Assembly: GCA_965369325.1 (NCBI GenBank)
Contig: CBDUQI010000003.1
Coordinates: forward strand, 15,138 to 79,137
Length of the DNA: 64,000 bases
Source of the DNA: CBDUQI01 sp965369325
GTDB lineage: Bacteria; Pseudomonadota; Gammaproteobacteria; Steroidobacterales; JBCBZW01
Direction of reading: 5' to 3'
Shown: positions 25,837 through 34,074 of the stretch, in pieces
Numbering within the stretch: the first letter of the stretch is position 1
Layout: each line of letters begins with the position of its first letter
The notes under the pieces: model-generated
What the model was told of the DNA's origin: nothing
The model's input: the letters and a program-made list of their open reading frames with translations, nothing else
The model's database searches: none
Made by a program: the position numbers and the translations under genes

Positions 25837-27309
25837 ATGCGACGACATTTTTTATCGGTTAGGGCGATCGCCGGAGCACTGGCGATGGTCGTACTGTTAG
25901 GCGCAGGGGTTGCGCACGCGCGCAAAGCTACACCACCGGCAGGTGCCGGCGCCGCTGAACTGCTCAATGCGGTGCAGGCGCGTGCCTCGGCCGATGGCGA
26001 GTTGGCGATGCAGATCTACGATTTGGCTGAACTGGGGTATCTCGAGCAGCGCAGCAGCGAGCTACTGCGCCAGGCGCTGGAACAGGCAGGCTTTCGTCTG
26101 CAATTTCCCGTTGCCGGGCTGCCCACCGCGTTTGTTGCCGAGTACGGGCGTGGGCAACCGGTGATCGCGTTACTCGCTGAGTTTGACGCCTTGCCTGGCA
26201 TTAGTCAGTCGCCGGTCCCGCACCGGCAGGTATCGCCAGAGCACGACAGTGGCCACGCCTGTGGCCACCACCTGCTGGGAACCGCGTCGGTATCGGCCGG
26301 CATTGTGCTCGCCGAGTGGTTAGCCGAATCCGGGCAGGCTGGCACTGTGCGGGTGTACGGCACACCGGCCGAGGAGGGCGGTTCGGGCAAGGTCTACATG
26401 GTGCGTGACGGCTTGTTCGACGATGTGTCCGCCAGTCTCACTTGGCACCCAGGCGACCGTAATGAGGCAAGCGCGCGAACCTCACTCGCCAATCGTTCAG
26501 CAATTTTTCGCTTTTCCGGCGTGTCGGCGCACGCTGCGCAGGCGCCTGAAAAGGCGCGTTCCGCGTTGGACGGGGTGGAAGCGTTCAATCATATGGTGAA
26601 CCTTATGCGTGAGCATGTACCGCAACAAACACGTATTCACTATGTGATTACTGCCGGCGGGTTGGCGCCGAATGTGGTGCCGGACAACGCGGAGGTTTAT
26701 TACTACGTGCGTCATCCAGATGCGCGAGAACTGCAGCGCATCTGGCAGCGGGTGGCGCTGGCCGCGCAGGGCGCCGCCATGGGCACGGGCACCTCGGTGG
26801 ATGCGGAGATTATGCACGGCAACCTCTCCTTACTCCCCAACGAGCGGCTCGCCCGTGCGATGTATCAGCGGCTGGCGCAGATCGGCGGCATTGCCTACAC
26901 CGCGCAGGAGCGCAGCTTCGCTGGCGAGGTGTACGAGACGTTAAATAGCCCCGATCTGGGCCTCGGCAGCGAAGCGCAAGTACAACCGTTCACCAGTAAG
27001 ATGTCGCAGGGCTCCACCGACGTTGGCGATGTAAGCTGGACGACACCAACGGCAGAGTTACGGACTGCTACCTGGGTGGCGGGCACCAATGCACACACCT
27101 GGCAGGCGATTGCCGCGGGTGGAACCAGTATCGGGATCAAAGGCATGCAACTGGCCACCAAGACGATGGTGTTGACGGCAATGGACCTGTATACCCAGCC
27201 GCAATTGCTCAAGGAGATTCAAGCAGAGTTCGAGCAACGCGTGGGCGACTATGACTACACCCCGTTACTGGGCGACCGCGATCCGCCGCTGGACTATCGG
27301 CTGCGATAG
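25837..27309 (+). CDS. M20-family amidohydrolase with signal peptide (AbgB-like)
   Basis: The ATG at 25837 follows GAGG at a good distance and begins a signal peptide (MRRHFLSVRAIAG ... GVAHARKA), giving 490 residues. Metal-binding motifs typical of M20D enzymes are HDSGHACGHHLLG, PAEEGGSGK, the dimer-domain WHPGDRNEAS and GTNAHTW near the C-terminus. The closest general match by motif is the aminobenzoyl-glutamate hydrolase subunit B type. Export is unusual for that group and suggests periplasmic amide or aminoacyl hydrolysis. The substrate is unknown. Confidence 0.88.
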   Translation: MRRHFLSVRAIAGALAMVVLLGAGVAHARKATPPAGAGAAELLNAVQARASADGELAMQIYDLAELGYLEQRSSELLRQALEQAGFRLQFPVAGLPTAFVAEYGRGQPVIALLAEFDALPGISQSPVPHRQVSPEHDSGHACGHHLLGTASVSAGIVLAEWLAESGQAGTVRVYGTPAEEGGSGKVYMVRDGLFDDVSASLTWHPGDRNEASARTSLANRSAIFRFSGVSAHAAQAPEKARSALDGVEAFNHMVNLMREHVPQQTRIHYVITAGGLAPNVVPDNAEVYYYVRHPDARELQRIWQRVALAAQGAAMGTGTSVDAEIMHGNLSLLPNERLARAMYQRLAQIGGIAYTAQERSFAGEVYETLNSPDLGLGSEAQVQPFTSKMSQGSTDVGDVSWTTPTAELRTATWVAGTNAHTWQAIAAGGTSIGIKGMQLATKTMVLTAMDLYTQPQLLKEIQAEFEQRVGDYDYTPLLGDRDPPLDYRLR

Positions 27310-27314
27310 CCCAC

Positions 27315-28523
27315 TTGAGTGATGAGTTGCATGTGAGCGATGAGCCGGAAAGCGGCGAGCACCGCTGGCCGTGGTTTGGTCAGGCGCATCTTGAGGCGGT
27401 GAGCCGGGTGCTGCGCAGCGGCAGGGTGAATTACCGCGGCGGCGTCGAGGGGCCGGCCTTCGAGCAGGAGTTCTCGGCCCGTATGGATGTCCGACATGCG
27501 CTGGCGCTCAGCAATGGCACCGTCGCCTTGGAGCTGGCGCTGCGTGCTTGCAAGGCAGGCGCAGGGGATGAGGTCATTGTGCCTGCGCGCGGGTTTGTGG
27601 CCTGTGCGTCCGCCGCCGTGATGTGTGGCGCGCGTCCGGTGTTTGCGGATGTGGACCCGGTGACCGGGAACCTTCGAGCTGAAGATGTGGCGCCCTTGCT
27701 TGGGCCGCGTACGCGCGCAGTGCTGTGTGTGCATATTGGTGGCTGGCCGTGCGAAATGGCAGCGCTGTCTGCGCTCTGCGAGGCGAATAATGTTGCACTG
27801 ATTGAAGATTGTGCGCAGGCGCACGGTGCGTGCTTTGAAGGGCGCCCGGTCGGTGGGCATGGCGATCTTGGTGCGTTTTCTTTTTGCCAGGACAAAATAA
27901 TTACGACTGGCGGCGAAGGCGGCATGCTAAGCACCAACGACGATGCACTGGCGCAGACGTTGCTTGCGCTCAGAGATCACGGTAAATCGCCCGCATTATT
28001 GGCAGCGCCCGCCGAAGCTGGCAAGGCATCCACTTACCGGTGGTTGCATACCAGCGCCGGGACCAACGCGCGGCTGACCGAGCTGCAATCCGCGCTGGGG
28101 CGCGTGGGTCTGGCGGAGTTGGATGCGCGCCTGGCCGTTCGCCAGCAGTATGCACAAACACTGCGCGACACGCTCCGCGAGCAGCCCGGCGTTTTGGTCC
28201 CACGTTTGGATCAAGCCCGCATGCAGCCCGCGTGGTATCGCACCTATATCGCGTTGGATCCGCGCGCGCTGCGCCCCGGTTATCACCGTGACCGCCTACT
28301 GCTGGCGCTGGCGCGCCAGGGCATTGACGCGGGCAGTGGGGTGTGTCCCGAGTTGTACCGTGAGCAGGCCTTTGCAGCCTGTGCGCCCGAACGTCCTTGC
28401 GTCAACGCGCATCACCTTGGCCAGAACAGCGTTATGTTTGATCTTCACCATCGTCGCGCCGCCGGGTATGCCGAACGTGTAGGCGAGGTGGTATCAGACT
28501 GGCTAAGGCGTGCCCAACGCTGA
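27315..28523 (+). CDS. DegT/DnrJ/EryC1/StrS-family PLP aminotransferase
   Basis: The PLP fold is evident: LSNGTVALELALRAC near residue 58, EVIVPARGFVACASA, the Asp in LIEDCAQAHG that contacts the pyridine ring, and the Schiff-base Lys194 in FSFCQDKIITTGGEGG. Family members transaminate keto-sugars for surface polysaccharides or antibiotics. The start is uncertain: TTG at 27315 or GTG at 27333, both with weak ribosome sites. It lies six bases after the amidohydrolase stop, so the two may share a transcript. No sugar-nucleotide genes adjoin it, so the substrate cannot be inferred from context. Confidence 0.9.
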   Translation: MSDELHVSDEPESGEHRWPWFGQAHLEAVSRVLRSGRVNYRGGVEGPAFEQEFSARMDVRHALALSNGTVALELALRACKAGAGDEVIVPARGFVACASAAVMCGARPVFADVDPVTGNLRAEDVAPLLGPRTRAVLCVHIGGWPCEMAALSALCEANNVALIEDCAQAHGACFEGRPVGGHGDLGAFSFCQDKIITTGGEGGMLSTNDDALAQTLLALRDHGKSPALLAAPAEAGKASTYRWLHTSAGTNARLTELQSALGRVGLAELDARLAVRQQYAQTLRDTLREQPGVLVPRLDQARMQPAWYRTYIALDPRALRPGYHRDRLLLALARQGIDAGSGVCPELYREQAFAACAPERPCVNAHHLGQNSVMFDLHHRRAAGYAERVGEVVSDWLRRAQR

Positions 28524-28623
28524 GTCAGGTGCAGGAGCTTAAAGCTAGACTTGGTCGCAGGTTATGCCGCACGGGCATGGTTAAGCTTGCCGTTCACAGT
28601 CAGACCCCAAGGATGGCACCCCT

Positions 28624-30387
28624 GTGCTGCGCAACACCCGCTCCGCGCGGATTGATCACGAACGTATTCTGCAAACCTTACCGGACACGGTGTTGCTGGT
28701 GGACCGCCGTGGTTTGATACAAGCTCGCCTGGGTGCACAATCCGACAAGTACGGCCCGCTGCGCGAGGCTAGCGCCGGTATCAGCCTGAAGCAGCTGTGG
28801 CCAGAGAAGGCGGACGACGTGATGCGCTTGATACGGCGCACGTTGACCGCACGGCAATCGCAGACGACCCGACTGGCACTGTTCGATGAGGCGCGGGCCG
28901 ACGATGCCAACGATCGTCGCTACGAGGTTCGTATTCGCGTATTCGGCCGTGAGCAGGTGCTGATGGTGCTGCGTGACATCACCCAGGCGGGCGTGCAAGG
29001 CGCGACGCATGGCACTCGTGTGGATCCAGCCACGGGTTTGCCCACGCGTGAGCGGTTTATCGAACAACTCTCAGATTGTATCGGGCAGGCACACCTCAAA
29101 GAGCGCGCCCTGGCCGTGCTACATATCGACATCGACGATTTTGCGAACGTGTTTCAGACCTTCGGCCGAGATGTCGCTGACGCGCTGCTGAGTGAAGTTG
29201 CTGTGCGGTTGAAAGACTGCCTGCGCGCGTGCGACCACGTGAGCGCGGTCGGGCGCGGCGTTGACGCCCGCCGGGCGGCGGCCATTGGCGGCGCGGGGTT
29301 CGGTGTCATCCTGACGGACGTCGACCGGCGTGAGTATGCCGGCGATGTGGCTGCGCGGGCACGCGCCGCGTTTATGCATTACTTCAATGTGATGGGGCAG
29401 CAGATCCGTCTAACGCCATCGGTCGGCATTGCCCTGTACCCCAAGGACGCACGGGATGCGGACAGCCTGGTAAAAGCGGCGACCGCCGCCGTGGCTGAGG
29501 CGCGAATGCACGCCACACATGGCCAGAAATTTTACTCCGACACTATTCCCATGCGCGCGGAGAAGCGCCTGGACCTGGGATCAGAACTGCGCTGGGCAAT
29601 GGAGCACGAGCAGCTGGATCTGCATTATCAGCCGCGTTTTTCTTTACCAGACTTGCGCTTAGTGGCGGTTGATGCGCTGCTGCGTTGGGAGCATCCGGTG
29701 CGCGGCTTTGTGCCGTTGGAAGAGTTGATCCCCCTGGCCGAATCCACCGGCTTGCTGCAGAGCATAGGCAACTGGGTGTTACGCAAGGCCTGTGAGCAAC
29801 TACGCAGCTGGCGCGCGAGCGGGCATTGCTCAGAGCGGGTGTCGGTGAATCTGGCGCGCCAACAGTTGTCTTGTGATCAGCTAAGCCAGCGAGTACTGAA
29901 TTTATTGCAGGAGCTTGATCTACCCGGCGAGTGCCTGGAGCTTGAACTCACCGAGAAGATGCTGCTCAAAGTTCGAGGTGGGCACACGCAGCTCTCGACA
30001 ATACAACAGGCGGGTGTTGGTATCACACTGGACAGTTTTGGTACCGGATATTCCTCGCTGCGGGAGTTCTACTCGCTGCCTCTGAAGGCGGTGAAGATTG
30101 ATCGCTCCTTTGTCACCTGCCTTGAGTCCGGTGCGCAAGCCGCATCAATCTGCACAGCAGCCTCGGCGATAGCGCGAGCGTTTGGGCTGAAAGTGATGGC
30201 TGAGGGCGTAGAGTCGCTGGCCCAGCTTGAGCACCTGCGTGCGCTTGGTTGTGACGAGGTGCAGGGATTTTGGTTGAGCCGGCCACTACCCGCCGCGCAG
30301 ATGCTTGAGTTGTTTGAGCGGCAGGCTCGGGGCGAGCGTTGCGTGGCGCTGGCCTCGGACGAGCCCGTGGCCGCGTACGTTAGGTAA
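28624..30387 (+). CDS. PAS-GGDEF-EAL protein with degenerate enzymatic motifs
   Basis: From GTG 28624 (AAGGA ten bases upstream) the product is 587 residues: a PAS-like N-terminus (~10-125), a GGDEF-type domain (~130-300) and an EAL-type domain (~325-565). The cyclase signature is GGAGF (residues 222-226), lacking both acidic residues. The phosphodiesterase EAL motif reads DAL at Asp350. The usual DDFG loop reads DSFG (Asp470-Ser471). Other EAL landmarks (ELTE, KIDRSFV, EGVES) are kept. It is probably a c-di-GMP effector or scaffold rather than an active enzyme, although DAL might retain weak activity. It lies about 220 bp before another GGDEF gene. Confidence 0.88.
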   Translation: MLRNTRSARIDHERILQTLPDTVLLVDRRGLIQARLGAQSDKYGPLREASAGISLKQLWPEKADDVMRLIRRTLTARQSQTTRLALFDEARADDANDRRYEVRIRVFGREQVLMVLRDITQAGVQGATHGTRVDPATGLPTRERFIEQLSDCIGQAHLKERALAVLHIDIDDFANVFQTFGRDVADALLSEVAVRLKDCLRACDHVSAVGRGVDARRAAAIGGAGFGVILTDVDRREYAGDVAARARAAFMHYFNVMGQQIRLTPSVGIALYPKDARDADSLVKAATAAVAEARMHATHGQKFYSDTIPMRAEKRLDLGSELRWAMEHEQLDLHYQPRFSLPDLRLVAVDALLRWEHPVRGFVPLEELIPLAESTGLLQSIGNWVLRKACEQLRSWRASGHCSERVSVNLARQQLSCDQLSQRVLNLLQELDLPGECLELELTEKMLLKVRGGHTQLSTIQQAGVGITLDSFGTGYSSLREFYSLPLKAVKIDRSFVTCLESGAQAASICTAASAIARAFGLKVMAEGVESLAQLEHLRALGCDEVQGFWLSRPLPAAQMLELFERQARGERCVALASDEPVAAYVR

Positions 30388-30436
30388 AAGCGAGTGAATA
30401 ACGGGGCGAGCATAGGGGTGTCGTAGTTCACGATTT

Positions 30437-30536
30437 CAGGCGGTGCTCACCGCCTGCGCTACTGGTCGTGGCGAATTTGTGATTCGGTATCGCGGGCGGA
30501 CGCCCGAGGTGTGGTCCACTTAGGAGTCTTAAGTGG
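30437..30536 (+). promoter_or_regulatory. Cluster of three hairpins upstream of propeller-GGDEF gene
   Basis: Three inverted repeats lie in the 220-bp gap. CAGGCGGTG/CACCGCCTG at 30437-30456 is a 9-bp stem. CGGGC/GCCCG lies around 30493-30507. CCACTTA/TAAGTGG at 30516-30536 is a 7-bp stem with a 7-nt loop. None has a T-run. Together they look like a structured leader or clustered operators. They do not match the c-di-GMP riboswitch consensus as I know it. Confidence 0.4.
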
Positions 30537-30607
30537 CGGACATCGTACGCCAATATGCAGGAGCTTAGTCAACCAGTGTGCACACGGATGTGTGAAGGAT
30601 CGATCAT

Positions 30608-33600
30608 TTGAGGCGGCCGGCGCAACGCCTGTGGCTGTATTGCACCATCGCGCTTGTGAGTGCGGCGTGGGTCAGTTTTGGTACGTTGGCCAGCGCGGCG
30701 ACTCAGAGCGGAAAACCCATCCGGTTTGAAGCATTGTCACTGGACGACGGGCTGTCCCAAAGCACCGTCCTTAGTATTCATCAAGATTCTGCGGGCTTTG
30801 TCTGGTTTGGTACTGAGGATGGGCTCAACCGCTACGATGGTTATGAGTTCGTGCAATACAAACAGGACCGGCGCGACACCAACTCATTGCCTAACGATTA
30901 CATTATGGCGTTGGCCGAGGATGCCACCGGTGATATGTGGATTGGCACCGATGGCGGCGGGCTTGTGCACTGGGGGCGTGAATCACGCCAGTTCGCAGCG
31001 CTGCGGGCGGATCCGCAAAGCGACGCCCTGAGCCTTTCTGGCAATGCGGTGCGTGCGCTTGCCGTCGGTCAGGATGGTGTGTTGTGGGCGGGCACGTTAC
31101 GTAACGGACTCAACCAGGTTGATATCGCCAGCCGTCGGGTGATGCAGCAGTACCGGCACACGCCGGGCGACCCGCAAACGTTGAGTAGCGATGAAGTGTA
31201 CGCCGTGCACATCGACCGCCTTGGTCGACTGTGGGTGGGCACCAACCAGGGTTTGAACTGGCTGGACCCATCCACCGGGCAGATCCGCCAGTACGTCTTC
31301 GATCCGGACAACGATCAGTCGTTGAGTGATAACCGGGTGCGCGCCATCGTGGAGGACAGCGCTGGCATCTTTTGGATCGGCACCCGCAAAGGGCTCAATC
31401 GACTGGATCCGGGCACAGGGGAAATTACCCGTTTCGTGCACGACCCCAACGACCCGAGTAGCCTGAGCCATGACCGTGTGCGCACCATATTTGAAGACAA
31501 TTACGGGCGTCTTTGGGTGGGCACCGCACGAGGCCTGAACCTGTTTCATGACGGTGACGGCACGTTTAGCATTTACCGTGCCGATCCGGCCGATCAGTTT
31601 AGTTTGCCGGACAGTCATATTGTGCAGGTACGCCAGGATGCCGCTGGCATTTTATGGATCGGCACCAACTCGGGCGGTGTCGCCAAATGGAATCCACGCG
31701 CCTGGTCGTTGGGGCACTATCGCCTGGACGCACTGGGCGGCGGCGAGGGTTCGCGGAACGTGACCTCCTTTGCCGAGGACGCTAACGGCGACCTCTGGGT
31801 GGGCAGTTTCGGCGGCGGCTTTGGTCGGTTACACATGTCCGGGATGCCCGGCGATGGGGTATCTGCGTTTGAGCCCTACACCCACGATCAACTTAGCGAC
31901 AACCGGATTATGGCGTTGTTGTTCGATCGCCAGGGGCAGCTGTGGGCAGGCACGTTGGCGGGCGGGCTGAATCGGATTACTCGCGCCTCCGAGCCGGACG
32001 GTGAAGATCAGGTGAGTGTGTTCAAGGCCGACGATGCCAAGCCGCATGCGCTGGGCGCCAACGGCATTATGGGATTGTACGAAGACCATCGTGGTTATAT
32101 TTGGGCGGGCACTTTTGGTGGTGGCGTTAGTCGCTTCGATCCGCGCACCGAGACCTTCGAGGTACATCGCCACGACCCGCAGGACGAGCACTCGCTCTCC
32201 AGCATGCGGGCGACCGCATTACTCGAAGATACCGAAGGTACTTTGTGGGTCGGCACCGATTCGGGCGGTCTTAACTACCTGGAGCGCGACGGACAGCAAT
32301 GGGCGCACTTGCGTCACGATCCGGCGGATGTGACGAGCCTCAGCGCAGACACAGTGTATGCCCTGCATGTGGATGGGGACGGCACCCTGTGGGTAGGTAC
32401 GCGTGCAGGGCTGGACCGTATGGTGCGTGGTCCGCGTGGCGTGTATTTTGACAATCTGTCTTCCGCCGACGGTTTGGACAACGATGTTATCTACGGCATT
32501 CGCCCGGACGAGCGGGGCAATTTGTGGCTTAGCACCAACCACGGTTTGTCACGCTACGATCCCTCTACCGGGCAGGTCAAGAACTATCACCGCGAGCACG
32601 GGCTGCAAAAAGGCGAGTTTAACTTCGGCGCCCACTTTCGCACCCGCGCTGGCAAGTTGGCGTTCGGCGGGGCCAACGGGTTTAACCTGTTTGATCCGCG
32701 TGCCCTGGATGTTAACCAATCACCGCCGCCGGTGGTGCTCACCGCCGTGTCGGTGCTCAACACCCCGGTGAAGACAGAGCAACCACTGGAGCTTTTCGAT
32801 TCACTGACGCTTGGGCATCGCGACGATGTGGTGACCTTTGAGTTTGCGGCACTGGACTTTGCCGCGCCCATTCGCAACAACTATGCTTACCGACTTGAGG
32901 GGTTTGACGGTGAGTGGGTGCCTGCCGAAGGTCGCCGCCGGGTGACGTACACTAACCTGGACGCCGGTCACTATCGCTTTCGTGTGCGTGCCTCTAACAG
33001 CGATGGCGTGTGGAACAACGAGGCGCTGGATGTCGCAGTTACCGTGGAGCCGGCGCCATGGCGCACGTGGTGGGCCTATCTGGTGTACTCGGTGGTGGGG
33101 CTGTTTGCTGTGTTTATGATTATGCGAGTGCCGCATATGCGTCTGCGCCGCGAGGAGCAATACAGCGCGCGGCTGGAAACCAAAGTGCAGGAGCGCACAG
33201 AAGATCTCCAGCGCAGCAACGATGAGTTGCATTTGCTTAACGACCGGCTGCAGGAGGCCAGTTTTACCGATCCGCTAACCGGTTTGCGCAATCGCCGCTA
33301 CTTGTTTGAAGAAGTGGCACGTGATATCGCGCTGGTCACGCGTGAGCGCGAGGCCGAACCCGGGGCGGATCTGCAGCAGCTTGTTTTCCTGATGATTGAT
33401 CTGGATCACTTCAAACCAATCAATGATGGCCACGGGCACGCCGCTGGCGATCAGTTGCTGATTGATATCAGCCGTGCGCTTGATGGCGCCTGCCGCAGCT
33501 CAGACTTCACGATCCGCTGGGGTGGTGACGAATTCCTGGTCGCGGCCAGACGCACCACACCGGAGGAAGCCGAGGCACTAGCTCAACGCATCTGCACGAC

Positions 33601-33931
33601 CATATCGCAGTTGACGACGCAATTGGAGAACGGCGCGATGGCGCGCACCAGTTGCAGTATCGGCTATGCCTCTTACCCATTTGTTGCCGATGGCGTAGAG
33701 TTACTCAACTGGGAGCAAGTGCTGGGTGTTGCCGATCGTGCAATGTACGCTGCAAAGGATATGCGTAACGCGTACGTTGGGTTCGAGGCCAGCAGCAGCA
33801 AGTTGCACGGTGATGAACTGTACAGCGCCATCCAGGAAGATCCCGAGGCACTGATTGAGCGCGGCCTGATCCGTTGCCGAAGCAGTGTCGTGCGGCGTAG
33901 CTCCGACCAAGCCGCCAACGCGCACGGATAA
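30608..33931 (+). CDS. Beta-propeller diguanylate cyclase
   Basis: The 1,107-residue protein begins with a signal/anchor peptide and then LSLDDGLSQSTVLSIHQDSAGFVW, the first of about a dozen two-component-regulator propeller blades (repeated LWVGT, IWIGT, DRxG). A Y_Y_Y-like domain (~750-815), a membrane helix (~821-843), a coiled coil and a GGDEF domain (~896-1060) follow. GGDEF is exact at residues 972-976 and RSSD, nine residues before it, fits the inhibitory I-site. It should make c-di-GMP in response to a periplasmic signal. The TTG start at 30608 follows AAGGA by nine bases. Its sensory half is a paralogue of the propeller kinase at 7884-11078. Confidence 0.92.
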   Translation: MRRPAQRLWLYCTIALVSAAWVSFGTLASAATQSGKPIRFEALSLDDGLSQSTVLSIHQDSAGFVWFGTEDGLNRYDGYEFVQYKQDRRDTNSLPNDYIMALAEDATGDMWIGTDGGGLVHWGRESRQFAALRADPQSDALSLSGNAVRALAVGQDGVLWAGTLRNGLNQVDIASRRVMQQYRHTPGDPQTLSSDEVYAVHIDRLGRLWVGTNQGLNWLDPSTGQIRQYVFDPDNDQSLSDNRVRAIVEDSAGIFWIGTRKGLNRLDPGTGEITRFVHDPNDPSSLSHDRVRTIFEDNYGRLWVGTARGLNLFHDGDGTFSIYRADPADQFSLPDSHIVQVRQDAAGILWIGTNSGGVAKWNPRAWSLGHYRLDALGGGEGSRNVTSFAEDANGDLWVGSFGGGFGRLHMSGMPGDGVSAFEPYTHDQLSDNRIMALLFDRQGQLWAGTLAGGLNRITRASEPDGEDQVSVFKADDAKPHALGANGIMGLYEDHRGYIWAGTFGGGVSRFDPRTETFEVHRHDPQDEHSLSSMRATALLEDTEGTLWVGTDSGGLNYLERDGQQWAHLRHDPADVTSLSADTVYALHVDGDGTLWVGTRAGLDRMVRGPRGVYFDNLSSADGLDNDVIYGIRPDERGNLWLSTNHGLSRYDPSTGQVKNYHREHGLQKGEFNFGAHFRTRAGKLAFGGANGFNLFDPRALDVNQSPPPVVLTAVSVLNTPVKTEQPLELFDSLTLGHRDDVVTFEFAALDFAAPIRNNYAYRLEGFDGEWVPAEGRRRVTYTNLDAGHYRFRVRASNSDGVWNNEALDVAVTVEPAPWRTWWAYLVYSVVGLFAVFMIMRVPHMRLRREEQYSARLETKVQERTEDLQRSNDELHLLNDRLQEASFTDPLTGLRNRRYLFEEVARDIALVTREREAEPGADLQQLVFLMIDLDHFKPINDGHGHAAGDQLLIDISRALDGACRSSDFTIRWGGDEFLVAARRTTPEEAEALAQRICTTISQLTTQLENGAMARTSCSIGYASYPFVADGVELLNWEQVLGVADRAMYAAKDMRNAYVGFEASSSKLHGDELYSAIQEDPEALIERGLIRCRSSVVRRSSDQAANAHG

Positions 33932-33969
33932 CTCAATAAAAACTAACCGCTTGCAGCGCGCGCGACAGC

Positions 33970-33998
33970 GTTATCGCGTGCGGTTATAAGGCGATAAC
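33970..33998. promoter_or_regulatory. Candidate operator upstream of cysJIH
   Basis: GTTATCGC (33970-33977) and GCGATAAC (33991-33998) form a perfect 8-bp inverted repeat with centres 21 bp apart. An inner TTAT-N6-ATAA dyad lies at the right arm. It sits about 75-105 bp upstream of cysJ. LysR-type regulators such as CysB bind AT-rich dyads in such positions and cysB is in the same cluster, so this is a plausible CysB site by inference. Confidence 0.45.
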
Positions 33999-34074
33999 AA
34001 CAAATACGTTCCGTCCCGTGCCGGCCCTGCGTACAGTGGCTTTTCACAGTACTAACCGTGAGAAGGAGCCCCTC

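Noticed and set aside
30437..30607. Cyclic-di-GMP riboswitch before the propeller-GGDEF gene
   Set aside because: The hairpins do not show the conserved loop sequences of class I or II c-di-GMP riboswitches.
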